64,000 bases of DNA from Usnea hakonensis (GCA_013423325.1 BLJB01000003.1:558001-622000); one strand, 5' to 3'. Positions 11,770-23,153 are shown, numbered from the stretch's first letter. Made by a program: numbers and translations. The notes: generated by a model not told the origin, from the sequence alone.

Positions 11770-12682
11770 ATGCATTCCTCTACGGCTTCCATACTCCGTG
11801 CTCTCTTTACTGCTGCGCTGATCCATCCCTTTGTCAACGGGCAGCAGCTTGTGGGCAGCATTTCGCAGCCTGGAGCTGACAATGATGGGGTTATTCTGAT
11901 AACCGTGGAGAACAACAGTACACACAATTACTCGGTGGAAGCGAGGAATAATCTTTTCGACACCTACCATCCCTGGCAGCCGATGAACATCACCAACATG
12001 CAAGGCAAACAAATATCTCTCGTGGGTGCCGAATATGCGTATGGAGAGCTGGACGACTCATCGTTTGTCACGATGCCAGGCGGAGCACTATGGCAACGAG
12101 AGATCAATATCACAGCGTACATGCCACCCGACGACACCATTACCAAGCCCACATCTGCGTGCTACTATGTGACATTTCCTGATGGCTTTTGGGCAATTGA
12201 CTCAACCAGCATGCCAGTAGGGGAGACTCTGGCCACAGAATTCCTCACTCCCGGTGCGCCTCGACTCGTCGACCTGCACATTGTCTCGAACATACTACAC
12301 CTCAACATCACTACTGTACCTGCGACATCTGCTTCCGCGGTCGCAGTCGCTACGACAGTAGCGATTCCTGTACAGCCAGCAGCAACCGAGGCAGTGGGAA
12401 CTCAGATTATCTCCCTCAATTCCCCTGACACGGTTGGCACGAGCATTGATCAGTATGCCAATGGCATTTTTCACCACGCCTGATTTAATTCGCTAGCATG
12501 GGTTGCAATGTCGAAGGCTCGACGGCTACGTTGTTGAGATCTTGCACAGTATGCCGGTCACGGCTGGGCAGATTGTGGATAACGGTATGACTGGAGTGCC
12601 AGGGACTGGCAATATTTGGAGTGACAAGGACGTGGCTGTTCAATGTACATATGAAATTCCCAAGCCTGAAAATACCCGGTAG
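11770..12682 (+). CDS. secreted glycoprotein, resembles a deuterolysin-type pro-domain but lacks a protease domain
   Basis: A 237-codon ORF starts at the ATG 11770 and stops at 12483. A better model splices 12452 to 12517 (GTATGC donor, internal CTGAT branch-like site, AAG acceptor, 64 nt), keeps frame and gives 282 aa ending at 12682. Residues 1-24 are a signal peptide (ILRALFTAALIHPFVNG). The body looks like an extracellular beta-rich domain (GVILITVENNSTHNYSVEA, then a short loop and a W-x-R-x-I strand) with several N-glycosylation sequons (NNST, NYS, and three NIT). This pattern recalls the N-terminal region of fungal M35 deuterolysins, but no HExxH zinc motif is present in or after the gene. 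Function unknown. It has no close neighbours. Confidence 0.65.
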
Positions 12683-14810
12683 AAGGTTTGGTTCAAAGGC
12701 TGGCGTATCGGGGTGCGTCACCGTGTGACTTGATTATTTCGATCCTCAGCATGTGGCGGTGTTTCACGGAAATGGTGCATTACGGAAGTTTCTTTTCAAG
12801 TCAAAAGTACATACTCGGTACAAATAGATTATTCTTCACAGCTGCGGTCAATCTGGAAAACGTAGGGGCTGGCCATCGCACTCCGTAATCATTGTGCAGA
12901 CATGTAAGCTCAGCGATCACTCATAGGCTCCGTTAACACAGTCAGATCTGGAAGCAATCAGCATATGCAGCACGTAACGGTCACAATGATTTAGCTTCGG
13001 TGGTCGCTTCCGGATAACGGACGGCGAATGCCTGCAATATTTAATTTCAAAAACGTCCAAAAGCGCGCAGGTGCATGAAATTCATTCGTCCAGGGTGAAA
13101 TGCTTAGAACAGTCATATTACATAGCTGATCCCAATTTTCGTCGTGATTGGCTGTCATCTCCCCGAATGAGGACAGACAAGCGTTAGTCACATTGTCATG
13201 GTGCGCAAGATTCGGGGAATTCAATTTCCCTTCTCTAGGATGGTGCCTCAACAATCGAATTTTCTAAAAAGACTCTCGTGCATTTCTGATACAAGCGCAG
13301 ATTGTTTTGCGCAGGAGGCTGGTCGAGCCGCTTTGATGATGGCCACATTATTTTCGGCCGGTTCATGGCCTGAGATTTTCGTTCGACTCAGAGAGCCCAT
13401 CAGGAGATCAGCATGCTTATACACGAAGTTGTTGAACCCTCGCGAAGAAAATGCTAAGCGTCGCCCAGGCGCAGATACCCATCTTTCAATGCTTTGTTGC
13501 TACCCAAGCCCAAGGGAATCGTAATCCAGTTGCTCGTAGATCTGAGTGCCCTTGAATTTTGAGAATACCGTTTTCATCGCCTGCCTTTGGTTGAAAAATC
13601 TGTCTCTTGAGCTTTAGGCTTGGAAGTCATGTCTGCCGACTTTGAACTTCTCAAATCAAGCGAGGCAGCTCCCGAGTTTATCTCATTTTGGTTCAATTTA
13701 TCCACATAGCTCATGTTGTATCCCTAATCAACTCTAGTTATGCGCTGTCGTATTATCGACAGGATCCTCTGGGAAAGCGAAGAAGCGTAAGAATTGGCTT
13801 CGAATAGCGACACGTTGGACGTTATACACGGTCAACAAGATAGCGGCCCAGAAATGCTCCAGCTTCTATCGGAGCTCACCACTCACTCTTCTTTCGGCGT
13901 TTGTGGCCAACGGAGCAAGTCCGTAATCGTCGTAGCATCTGACGAGATGGTCTTACGAATTGACCGCACAAATTCCGTGACCTGACTATTGCTTCTAGTG
14001 TTGTCCGTGTATTTCGACTCTAGCCCTTGAATTAGGGACGAGGAGGATGGCGTGACAGCGACAACTTTATTAGAGATACAGACAATTTAGAGAGCAAGTA
14101 ACGAGAAAATAGGAAGCAGTATAAAGTATACTGGAGAATAGCTTTTGTAGATGATCAGAAATGAGAGACTTGAATCGATGTCAAGGACAGAGCACTCGGA
14201 GCTAGAACATTGATACTCTACACCAAAGACGCCTGGCTGGATAAGAAGCTGGACAAGAAAGTGGTTGCCGAAAGCGAGCGACCAGTGAGCCCCATCCAGA
14301 ATCGTATGGTTTGTTGATACTCGTAAGCTCCTTGAATGAGCATCTTTAGATTGTACAATGAAGAAATCTGATTTTTTGGTTTTTGGCGCGAAGACGCCAA
14401 TTCGGGGAAACTTTATTCCGGATATTTCATCCGAACTTCTACGAACCAGCTTTAGTTTTGCAGGTCTAACGCTCAACATGGTAGTCCAACAGTCCAAGCG
14501 GCGAATCGCTGAGACAGCTGACGAAGAAGTCAAGCAAAAGAGTGACCATACCATGCATTGGGAGATATACGAACTGCCCAGGAACGCCAGCTAGTCCCTG
14601 GAATTAGAGGTAGGAGGGCTACACTGAGAGCTCATGTGTAAGGCACGGTACTCCTGGATGAGGGTGATTGATCAATCCGTCGACCCGGTATGCTAATTCT
14701 CTATTCTCATAGATTAGACACCATCCTGACCATTCGACCATTTCTCAAGCCTCAAGAACCCTTCGAGCAAGCCCTATCACCATTCCACTCAGATCACAGC
14801 ACCAAGACCA
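12683..14810. other. 2.1 kb without a convincing gene
   Basis: A 155-codon minus-strand ORF (14087-14554) is the longest here. It has no recognisable domain and ends in a hydrophobic tail; I do not call it. No repeats or RNA genes seen. Confidence 0.45.
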
Positions 14811-15623
14811 TCAGGCGGTGAGGGTTAGGTTAAAGCTACGCTGCATTATGGTCGGCAGCTGAAACCCTGCATCCTTGCAGCGATGGAGCTCCACATTCTG
14901 CAACTTTATATGACTGAACCAGTGGAACGGTGCGTCGTGCAGTACGAAATTTGTCAGGCCCAGCTTGACAATTTGGAATTTCATGGGGACGTCCGTTCTG
15001 AATTTGCCCTGCGCCACTTCACGCATGGTCGGCTTGCACGCGGCATATCTTTGAGCTTCGGCAATGGCCTCGACGTCTAGGGGTTCTGCTTCTCCTGCCA
15101 TTTCCAAGGTCAGATCCGTCAGTCGAGGGTTCAGCCATACCACGAGCCAGATGTACGATTGGTATGACTGCATCATGCCAGTGATCTTGAGGGTCCGCAA
15201 TTCTCGATAGAGGCAAAGTGGTGAAAGATCTTGGAGCGGGAATACGTCGGCCTCACACTCGGGTCGAAGAAGGTCGATCTCAAGATGGTGCTTGTTGTGA
15301 TCCATCTGTATCAATAAGTCCTTGGAAAATGTCACTGGAGGAAAGCGATCCCCTTCGTAGATGCGATAAGGCGAGACCATGACAACCGGAGAGTCTGCGG
15401 TGAGCGTGCGCTCAGAGCCATTGCTCGACGGCGAGTTTTGACTGGTATCACTGGATGGAAGTGTGGCTGGTGTGATCATCAGGGAATGGTCTTGGACTTG
15501 AGATGTCGCGGCATCGCCATCTTGCTCGGTCGACGCAGTCTCCTCAGGACGCTTCATGTGTGACGCGAGACATTGCTCGCCATTGTCACGCTCTTTTCCA
15601 ACCCTGTCGCTGTCTTTACACAT
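14811..15623 (-). CDS. conserved-type hypothetical fungal protein
   Basis: A 270 aa protein read from the first ATG of the open frame at 15623; the open frame runs further upstream to 15689 but only from a TTG. The N-terminal ~85 residues are polar and low complexity (Ser, Thr, Gln, Asp), probably disordered. From about residue 90 the protein is ordered, with short leucine-rich strands such as LRTLKITGMM, WLNPRLTDLTLEMA and IKLQNVELHRC that alternate as in F-box/LRR-associated fungal proteins. No F-box is visible. It ends at a stop just right of a short T/A-rich flank. Function unknown; the LRR-like reading is inference. Confidence 0.75.
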   Translation of the reverse strand: MCKDSDRVGKERDNGEQCLASHMKRPEETASTEQDGDAATSQVQDHSLMITPATLPSSDTSQNSPSSNGSERTLTADSPVVMVSPYRIYEGDRFPPVTFSKDLLIQMDHNKHHLEIDLLRPECEADVFPLQDLSPLCLYRELRTLKITGMMQSYQSYIWLVVWLNPRLTDLTLEMAGEAEPLDVEAIAEAQRYAACKPTMREVAQGKFRTDVPMKFQIVKLGLTNFVLHDAPFHWFSHIKLQNVELHRCKDAGFQLPTIMQRSFNLTLTA

Positions 15624-16587
15624 TGCAATCAATGTTCGTGTGATTGCGGAGGACGCGAGGAAAAAGATTCGAGATGTTTGCTGTGACAATCAAGTGTTAT
15701 GCGGATGAGTGCATTTATGAGACCTGCAAGTGTTGCCATCGCGTTTAAGAGCCGCATGTCACCTTCCTTATCCCGTCGGTGGCGTAGGGCTGCTGCGAAT
15801 AGCTTCAGCCTTTAGGGTTCTTTTCCCATGCACGATGCACGCTTCTTCACCTGCAGCAACCCCTCCTTTCATGCAAGGCATTTCTTTTTCAATACCGAAT
15901 TTGTGTGGTCGACGCCATGATGATTTTTTTTTACACTCCATGGTCATAGAAAAAGACCGATACTCTTTCGCCTTTCTCATGATGGACACGCTTCTAGTGT
16001 GCAAGATTAGACAAGTCTTTCAAGACATACATTATCGATCAGAAAACATTATAACTACCATTCAATTTACGTTTGCTACCCTTGCTGCCTTGCTCCAGAT
16101 ATGCCAAAGCCTTTGTCCCAAATCAAGCCAATTGTGCAAATCTGGTTTCTTTGTCTCCCATACTTTTTCTAGGCCCAGTCAATATCTATTTATACAATCA
16201 AGACGCAACGTCTGTACATCATGTCTGATTGACGCTGGTTACAGATGGCCCTCAACAAGGAAGCATTATTGTCATGTGTCGCTTTCGCTGAAAACGGCGG
16301 CGCTTGTCGTGCAAGATGTCTCACTCGTCGGCTTTGTTTAGGTCGCAATCTTCGCATGCAGCAGTTAAAAAAACTTTGCGTATGCACCGCCAAAGGAGTA
16401 ACGCCTGTCGCAGTACACTCGCTGAGCATCCTGACGACCGTACTACTCCAACCCATTTATCGCACATCACTTGCTCTACACAAACTACCTCACTACTCGC
16501 AGTATCTACCTTACCACACTAGGCCCCGCACTCGAGAATCCCCAGCGCCCAACTCCATCCACCTCAACACATCCCCCTCTTGAAACT
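15624..16587. other. intergenic region between divergent genes
   Basis: About 960 nt between the minus-strand unknown gene and the plus-strand Ser/Pro-rich gene. A 203-codon plus-strand frame (15730-16341) begins at TTG and encodes no recognisable domain; I reject it. The last 100 nt are C/A-rich, as expected of a fungal 5' leader. Confidence 0.4.
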
Positions 16588-17504
16588 ATGAAGCTCCGAT
16601 CCCAAACCAAAATACCTGCTGCCAACAGCACTCCCTCAATATCCCCAGTCCCATCCCTGCCCCAACATGTCCCGCGCCTGCAGACCCCTCCACTCAGCGA
16701 ACTCAGCAACGCCGGCAGCACCATGGTGCGGAAAGACCGTTTCGAAGACCTCTCCTCCTCCTCCTCTTCCACGGTGGACCGGTCCGACACAGACCCCGCA
16801 AGAAACTCCACCTCCCCTCCTCCGGCGCTCACCCCCAAACCCACCAACATCCCCGTCCCAGCTGCGCCACTTACAAAGGGTAATCTGGAAAAATTCCAGG
16901 AATCAGCCACGACGTCGGCCGCGGACCCCGCATCCGCAAACGAACTTCTTCCTACTTCCTCTTCGCTACCCCCAACACCGACACCCCCCTCTCCGCACAC
17001 ACGTCTCCTCCAAGCGAAACATTTCCTGGAGGCGGAGGATACAACGTCAGACCCGCTTTTCAAGACCAGGGTAGGGCAGATTGATACTTATTTGAGTGGG
17101 CTGTCGCAGGAGCAAAGGGAGAGGAATGTGGGCGTTTTTAGGGATGTGAAGGGGTTGGTGAGGGATCGGGGAGCTGAGGGGGGGAGCAGGGGGGTAGGGG
17201 AGAAGGGGAAGGTGGGGAGGGGGGAGGCGTGGATGGGACTGGGGCTGGGGGAGGGGAAGTACATGCCCGTTGAGATTCGAGAGTTTGAGTGGGAGAGGGA
17301 TGGCGCGGGCGATGTGGGTGGCGGGAGTGATGCTGGTGCGGGGGGCGGAGATGGCGCTGCGCGCGAACACAGCAAGGCAAAGCGAGGAAACGCCCCCGTG
17401 CAAGATGAACCGACCCCCCTCCTCCTGTGCGCAGAAACTCCGTTTTTGCAATTGTTGATGGCGGAGCAGATTAGGGCGGATTTGGGAAATGGTATGTTGT
17501 TTTT

Positions 17505-17556
<52 letters not shown>

Positions 17557-17787
17557 TTTTGTTTTTTTTTTTTTTTCTTTTCTTTTTTTTTTTTTTTTTT
17601 TTTGCGCACGTGGGGAATGGGAATGGGGAATGGGGGAGGATGTGGACTGTGAGAGTTGAGCTGTGCTGTGCTGTGCTGATTGGATAATGTAGGATCGGTA
17701 GATCCGGGGACGATGGGGGCCAAGGCGACGATGCAATTCGCTCTGCCGAGACCGAGGGGGGAGTTGCGCGAGAGGGCGGGTGGTTAG
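16588..17787 (+). CDS. hypothetical Ser/Pro- and Gly-rich protein with a poly-T intron
   Basis: A 332 aa protein from two exons, 16588-17491 and 17693-17787. The intron (201 nt, GTATGT...GTAG) contains a run of 50 consecutive T and more T-rich sequence; the exon lengths (904 + 95) sum to a complete frame. The open frame extends upstream only from a TTG, so ATG 16588 is preferred. The N-terminal 150 residues are Ser/Thr/Pro-rich with an acidic Ser run, probably disordered. A more ordered block follows (HFLEAEDTTSDPLFKTRVGQ, then YLSGLSQEQRERNVGVFRDV), then a Gly-rich linker and an ordered patch (PLLLCAETPFLQLLMAEQIR) before a basic tail. No known domain; probably a fungus-specific protein. It is convergent with RPS2. 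Confidence 0.75.
17506..17603 (+). repeat. poly-T tract inside an intron
   Basis: Fifty uninterrupted T (17506-17555), then T-rich sequence broken by single G or C to 17603, all within the intron of the Ser/Pro-rich gene. The true length may differ because homopolymers are prone to slippage and sequencing error. Confidence 0.9.
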
Positions 17788-18304
17788 TTATCTTTTTTCC
17801 TTGTTCCTGTTCCCCCTTTTTTTCTTTTTTTTCCAGACTGTATTCCTCAAGTGTAATAGTGGTAGCGGACTGATTAGTGTGAATTCAACTAGAAGTGGCG
17901 AAAGGGTTGAATGTGGAGGGATTTGTTGACGCTGGAGCTGGGAACGGCGGCGGAGAGGGAGGGAGGTGAGAGGGGGTGTGAGGGTGAGGGGGAGGGGGAG
18001 GGGGAGGAGGGGGAGGGGGAGATGGGGGGGTTTTAGAGGAGATGGGGGGGAGGGGTTGAAGTGGGGGATAACGTGAGAGGTTGGTTTAACAGGGGATTTT
18101 GGAAGCCTGAGTGTGTGTGTGTGTGTCTTGTTAGTTGCTCGGCTAGGGTTCGCAATTTCTGGGTTCATAGGTAAATGGAAGCGTTTCATTTGCACTTTGA
18201 AAGCTTCGCATTGACCCTCGCTACATGCCGTGCTACAGACAGAAACTTGGCGCCTGAGCAAATCACTAATATCAGCGAGTGACCATGTCGCGTTCTCTCT
18301 CTAC
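17788..18304. other. convergent intergenic region with G-rich array
   Basis: Lies between two convergent stop codons. At 17945-18060 the plus strand is a run of GGGGAGG-type units with many tracts of four or more G, able in principle to form G-quadruplexes. A short (GT)n run follows at about 18109-18125. No ORF of note. Confidence 0.7.
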
Positions 18305-19267
18305 CTAGTATCTCTTCCCTTCCCGTAGCACATCGCCGAATTCCTCCAACGGGCTCCGGTTCAGCTTCGTTTCCTTCCACAGATTTGGCGTCAGGAACCC
18401 ATATGTGTTGCCCACGGCCACGAATGTGGCTTTGAGCGTGTTTTCGAGCGTTTTGGTGGAGCCGGCGGAGGAGGTGTAGACGTCTTGGACGCCGGCGAGT
18501 TGGAGAAGTCGCTTTACGGCGGGGGAGGCGACGAGGCCGGTGCCGCGGGGGGCGGGGATGAGCTGGTGACTGGTCAACAACACTTCATTTCAAAGAATGG
18601 AGGAGGTTGGATAGACTTACTCGGACGGTCACGGACCCGCACTTGCCGCTCTCCTTTGTGGGCAGGGAGTGAGGGTCGCCGAGGGATGTTCCCCAGTACC
18701 CTCGCCGGATTGGGAGAACGCTCAGCTTGGCGATGATGATGGCCGCGCGGATTGCAGTGGCGACTTCTTTGGAGGTCTTGATGCCGAGTCCTACGTGGCC
18801 TTCTGAGTCGCCGATGACGACGATGGCCTTGAATCGCGTGCGTTGACCGGCGCGGGTTTGCTTCTGGACGGGCTTGATCTGCATTTCCACCGCATGGCAT
18901 CAGCATGCTGCAACCTCTCATATCTCCTTTTTGACTCTCTCGTGTTGCTTAGTGTAATAGCTGGCGTCCTCACCTTCATCACCTCATCCTTCAATTTGGG
19001 CAGAAAGAAGTCCACAATCTGGTACTCCTTGATCGGCAACGAATGTAGATAGATCTCTTCCATGCTCTTGATTTTCCCGGCCTTGACCAGACGCCCCAAT
19101 TTGGTCACTGGCTGCCATTCCTTTTCTTCGCTCTTGTTCCCACCGCGGCGAGGCCCTCGTCGGCCTCCGCGCCCTCCTCGTCCGCGGTCTCCGCCTCGGT
19201 CGCCTCGTGAGCCAAAGCCCCCGCGGGCTCCGCCTGCTGCTGCTCCTCCTCGAGGTGCGTCGGCCAT
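18305..19267 (-). CDS. RPS2: 40S ribosomal protein S2 (uS5)
   Basis: Cytosolic small-subunit ribosomal protein uS5, 269 aa, from three exons 19267-18974, 18878-18621 and 18562-18305, with canonical introns and exons of 98, 86 and 86 codons (all phase 0). The N-terminus is the typical eukaryotic Arg/Gly-rich extension (repeated RGG-like units, a target for arginine methylation in this family). Then come the S5 N-terminal RNA-binding motif (TRFKAIVVIGDSEGHVGLGI, KTSKEVATAIRAAII) and the C-terminal domain (IPAPRGTGLVASPAVKRLLQ, AGVQDVYTSSAGSTKTLEN). It forms part of the mRNA entry tunnel and contributes to decoding accuracy. Highly conserved, so the identity is secure. It sits divergent from a BolA gene to its right with about 800 nt between. 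Confidence 0.98.
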
Positions 19268-20065
19268 GATTGTGGTGTGTGAGAGGCTAAAAGGGATGTG
19301 GAGGGTGAGAGTGGTTGCGGAGTGAAATGTGTGGTGCGGGCAGAAGTTCGCGATTGCTGGAGCTTGGTGGGAGATGATCTGCGCTAAAATTGTCTAAGCG
19401 AATTGAAGTCTTGGCATTTCAATGCCGCCTTAATTTACTCTAGGTCGGCTTGTTATATTCGACAAGTTGGAAAGTTCAAGAGAAAATACTGACGGCGGCG
19501 TCAGATTTCGAGGATGAGGAGAGCTACATTTCACGGCTTGGACTTATGCTTGTACACCAAGCGAATGTGAAAGTATTCAATATCTGTTGAGTTCCAAATA
19601 TCTTCACCAACTCGGCAGACAGCATGTATAGGGATAAGATAGAGCCACTCAGAGTCTATCGCAGAAATTGCATCATTGCAGCTTGCTGTTCCTGTCTGTG
19701 GCCGTTTGTAGCTAATTGATAACTGCGATCTTCCGGCTCTGACCATTCACTTCTTCATGTCATGTCCCGATTCTCCATCACGACCCATCATGATGGCTTT
19801 GTCCGCTATGCAAGCTTGTATAATTCCAATGCAATGGCCCGATATACTACTGGTAGCCAAGGAAGCTTGGTACTCGTATGTTTGCGTCGTTGACTCCTAG
19901 TCAATGCCAGACAAGGACCTGTAATGGCCAGGCCAACCAGAGGCAAGGACCTGGATTCGGCATATTATGAATGTTGAGAGTATCAAGCTCCTACTCCTCT
20001 TTTCGTTTAGGCTGGAACGGTCCATGGACGAGATAGCCCCTGGTTATCCTCCAATGGCCATCATC
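19268..20065. other. intergenic: RPS2 promoter and BolA 3' flank
   Basis: About 800 nt upstream of RPS2 and downstream of the BolA gene. I see no ORF of interest and no clear TATA box or named ribosomal-gene motif. Confidence 0.4.
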
Positions 20066-20523
20066 TTATCTCTCTTCAACCTCGGCAATCTTCTCCCCCT
20101 CCTCCGCCTTCTCCCTAGCAATCTGCCTCTCCTTCTCTTCCAACGTCCTCGTCCGTAATTGAAGTGCATGTATCCCTCCTGCCCTTTCCAGCTCCTCCTT
20201 TAGCAAAGCATATACCATTCGGTGCCGCGCGGGTTGCATCTTCGATTTGAATGCTTCGGACGTGATAAGCACGCGGAAGTGCGTCTCTTTCGATACGCTG
20301 CCTTGCATTGCTTGGTGGTGTGCGTGCTTGCTAGAGTCGTTGTAGATGTCCAGTGTGCTTGGTTGCAGTGCGGCTGTGATCTGTATGTAGGTTGACTGGT
20401 CAGCGCTGGAGTGATAGGGGGCGGGGTTGGTGGGCGTGCCTTGAGCCGCATGGCGTCTTCGACGGGCGTAGTGGACATGGTTGATATGAGTCGAGTGAGG
20501 CCAAATAAGTTACGACGCAGCAT
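20066..20523 (-). CDS. BolA-family protein, probably mitochondrial (Bol1/Bol3 type)
   Basis: A 132 aa protein from two exons, 20523-20440 and 20380-20066. The BolA fold is evident: LQPSTLDIYNDSSKHAHHQA, then THFRVLITSEAFKSKM and the conserved QPARHRMVYALLKEEL with its invariant His. These proteins partner monothiol glutaredoxins in iron-sulfur cluster handling. The N-terminus MLRRNLFGLTRLIST is basic and hydroxylated, consistent with mitochondrial import. After the domain there is a charged Lys/Glu helix tail. The only in-frame way to join the exons is a GC-AG intron (59 nt; donor AAG|GCACGC, an internal CTGAC branch-like site, acceptor ACAG). The fungal paralogue (Bol1 versus Bol3) cannot be settled from the sequence alone. 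Confidence 0.92.
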
Positions 20524-20959
20524 TGGCGCAAACTAGCTTCGAATACCAAGCTAGGGAAGCATGGGTGAGTAGTGAGACGGGGGCAAAGTGTTGAGCAGGT
20601 AAAAGCATAGGAGGTACTATCTTCGCGCGACGTAGTTAGTAGAAGCGCTAACCTAAAGAGGCTTAGCGAGCTTGGGACCGAGGTAACTAGGTAGGTAGGT
20701 AGGTAGGTAGTCACTCTACTACTCATAAATCTATATATCCAACACAAGGTATGGTAAAAGCGTGAGCTGTATAGAGAGTACCTAAATATCTTGTGGAACG
20801 CAAGACAAAGCCGAGCCTTTTAATTTATCGCCTAATATCTTGACATAATATCGATTTTGTGCATCTATCATTGCTTTTACTTTACACGTCGAATTCCATG
20901 ATCTACTGATCCAGAGAAGTCTCTCAAGGCTCAAAGTCATGTTCTACACCTAAGGCTCG
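20524..20959. other. divergent promoter region BolA/HET
   Basis: About 435 nt between the BolA and HET start codons. It contains a (TAGG)n microsatellite at 20688-20710. Nothing else recognisable. Confidence 0.5.
20688..20710. repeat. (TAGG)n microsatellite
   Basis: Tandem tetranucleotide of about 5.5 units in the BolA/HET intergenic region. Confidence 0.85.
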
Positions 20960-23153
20960 ATGTACGAGCATCTCGGTGGGCCTCTTGGGTCTGAAGTCCC
21001 TGGATCAGATCCAAGTAGTGGAGAGACTCCTCCAAGTCCCCGAACAAAAGCCTATAATGCTTGGTTACGAATATTGAGACTGCTGTCAAATTCGTCAGCC
21101 GCAACCGATTTCACTGAAAAGCTGAAGCCGGTCCAACAACGATCGCTGGATCTCTTACTCTCATGGTGGACTCAACCCAACGCACAACAGTACCTAAAGA
21201 AGGCTGCCGAAACCACTTGTGTCCATCTCAGGTTTGTAGAGACAACTGCTTTTGCCGAGCTTGTCACGCTTTGGGAAGCCGAGTTTCTGATCTACCTTAT
21301 TACACCGCTCGATGATGTTTATATGACCGGGCTGCAAGATGCGCGATCAACGGCCGCACAGTGGGCTGCATGCAACAGGCTCACACGCATAGCCGTTCAA
21401 GACTTATCTCTGGCCAACTGGTATACAGGCCCACCAAAGCGAGATATTTTGGACAATAATGTGAACACGTCGATACTACCATGTCCTTGGCTAGGAGGAG
21501 CTGTGCAGGAATTGCACCTGCCACACTATCTGTGGGATATCAAACGTGCTGAAATCGTAACGCGCGAGACGTTTGGGGATGGTCCAGACTACTACGCAGT
21601 GAGCCATACCTGGGGTCGATGGCAAACTGGGAAAACATGCCACATCAGTAATGTTCCGTGGCCGATTCCTCAAAACACGAGATTTGAGGTCAAAGACCTT
21701 CCAACGCTCCTCCGGCGCCTATCGGGTCTTACGACCTATGTCTGGTTTGATCTTCTGTGTATCCCACAAGACAGGTCAATCTTAGCAATTCAGGAGATTG
21801 GCCGGCAAGCTTCTATCTTCAAGCTAGCAGCGGGCGCAGTCGGATGGATGAATGATATTGAGGACTGGGAAGGTGTAAAAGAGGCGCTGGCATGGCTGAG
21901 CATACGGTATACAAAGAGATCGTTACAAAACCGTTCTGGTGATAGGTCTATGAACGCTTCGCTTGATCAGCATGCCGTGGACACATTAGGGCACAAAGCT
22001 ACCGGCTTTTATGAGAGCTTCAAGCATGTTCCAGATGGCATAGGCCCTGATACCGGACCTTCAGGCTACTTCACTTCTCTCTGGACACTGCAGGAGTCCT
22101 GCATGAAGCCAGACATGCTTCTGTGCGATAAGCAGTGGCGTCTTCTCAATGTGGGTCATGGCACACCGGTCACGCTGGCCTCTTTGATCTTCCTCGCTGA
22201 CACATGCAAAAGCCCACGAGTTGAGGCAGAATTCGAGGTCCAGGATCTCAACTCGATCGAGATACTGCAGACGCGACCAGTCCTTGAGGCGTCTCGGACA
22301 GATACTATAGTTCCCCGTGGTGGTGCTGAGCTGCTCTCCTTGTTTGGCGAGTCGGCCATGAACGACCTGCCACGACTGTCGCAGCTAAGTGTCCTGATAC
22401 TTGGGAATCAGCGGTACTGTCAGAAAAACCGCGCGGAAGCAATCATGTCCGTGTTGGGTGTGACAGACTGGCTCAATAACAGAGTCGAGATACTGAAGCA
22501 AAGCTCCTGGGAAGACTTCGGAGACAACCTCATACTAGGCAGATACCCTTTAACTTTCGTACATGAGTTGAGGAAAAAGATGGGCGCTACCTTCTTCTCT
22601 GCTTTTTCTCAGACAGGGAAAGAAGACCGCGAGGGCGCACTAAGTGCGGAGAGATTGCCCCCTGAAGGAAGTCTACTTCCCTTCACTTACATCACTTCGA
22701 TTCACCGTGGACTATGGCATACAAGGGGCACGTGACCATCCTGCCGTTGCAAAGTGGTCCATCCTGCCGACCGGCTCAGTCAATATTCGGGAAGCAGGTA
22801 TTGTAGCTTCGTACATGCCTGATACCACTTGCAAGAAGGCATTTCAGACAGTGGACATATATTCGGTCATGAGAGATGCAGAGGACCCGGAGCTGGGTCG
22901 AGTTTCCAAGTTTGAGATTGGCAAGAACCTTCAAGAGTGGTTGGAGTCTGTCTACCGAGGGCGCCAACTGTACGTTGTCTGCCTCCTCCAGAGTACCGAC
23001 GGCACAGCACGCGGTATCATCTTGGAACACGTTCATCTAGGTAGCAATACGTATCTGAAGGTAGGCAACTATATTGAGGAGATGACTGTAGATTGGGACA
23101 GTGGGCCTTCGACCTTTCCAAAAATCGAAAACGTCGATTGGCATGTCCTTTGA
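20960..23153 (+). CDS. HET-domain (heterokaryon incompatibility) protein
   Basis: The first frame (20960-22735, 591 codons) carries the HET domain at about residues 205-390. It has the three signature blocks: DYYAVSHTWG, VWFDLLCIPQD and SLWTLQESC. HET proteins mediate non-self recognition and programmed cell death when unlike fungal cells fuse. The second frame (from about 22726 to 23153) continues as a typical HET C-terminus (for example GIILEHVHLGSNTYLKVGNY). The two frames can be joined by a 55 nt intron, 22671-22725 (GTCTAC...CAAG), which keeps frame and gives 712 aa; alternatively one gene carries a +1 shift near 22730. The N-terminal 200 residues are helical with no named domain. It directly borders a RIP-mutated block, a usual location for rapidly evolving recognition genes. 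Confidence 0.9.

Noticed and set aside
15730..16341. 203-codon plus-strand ORF
   Set aside because: Begins at TTG, has no recognisable domain and lies in a divergent promoter region; likely chance.
17047..17736. Long minus-strand ORFs with Lys and Pro/His runs opposite the Ser/Pro-rich gene
   Set aside because: They are shadows of the poly-T tract and the G-rich exon on the coding strand.
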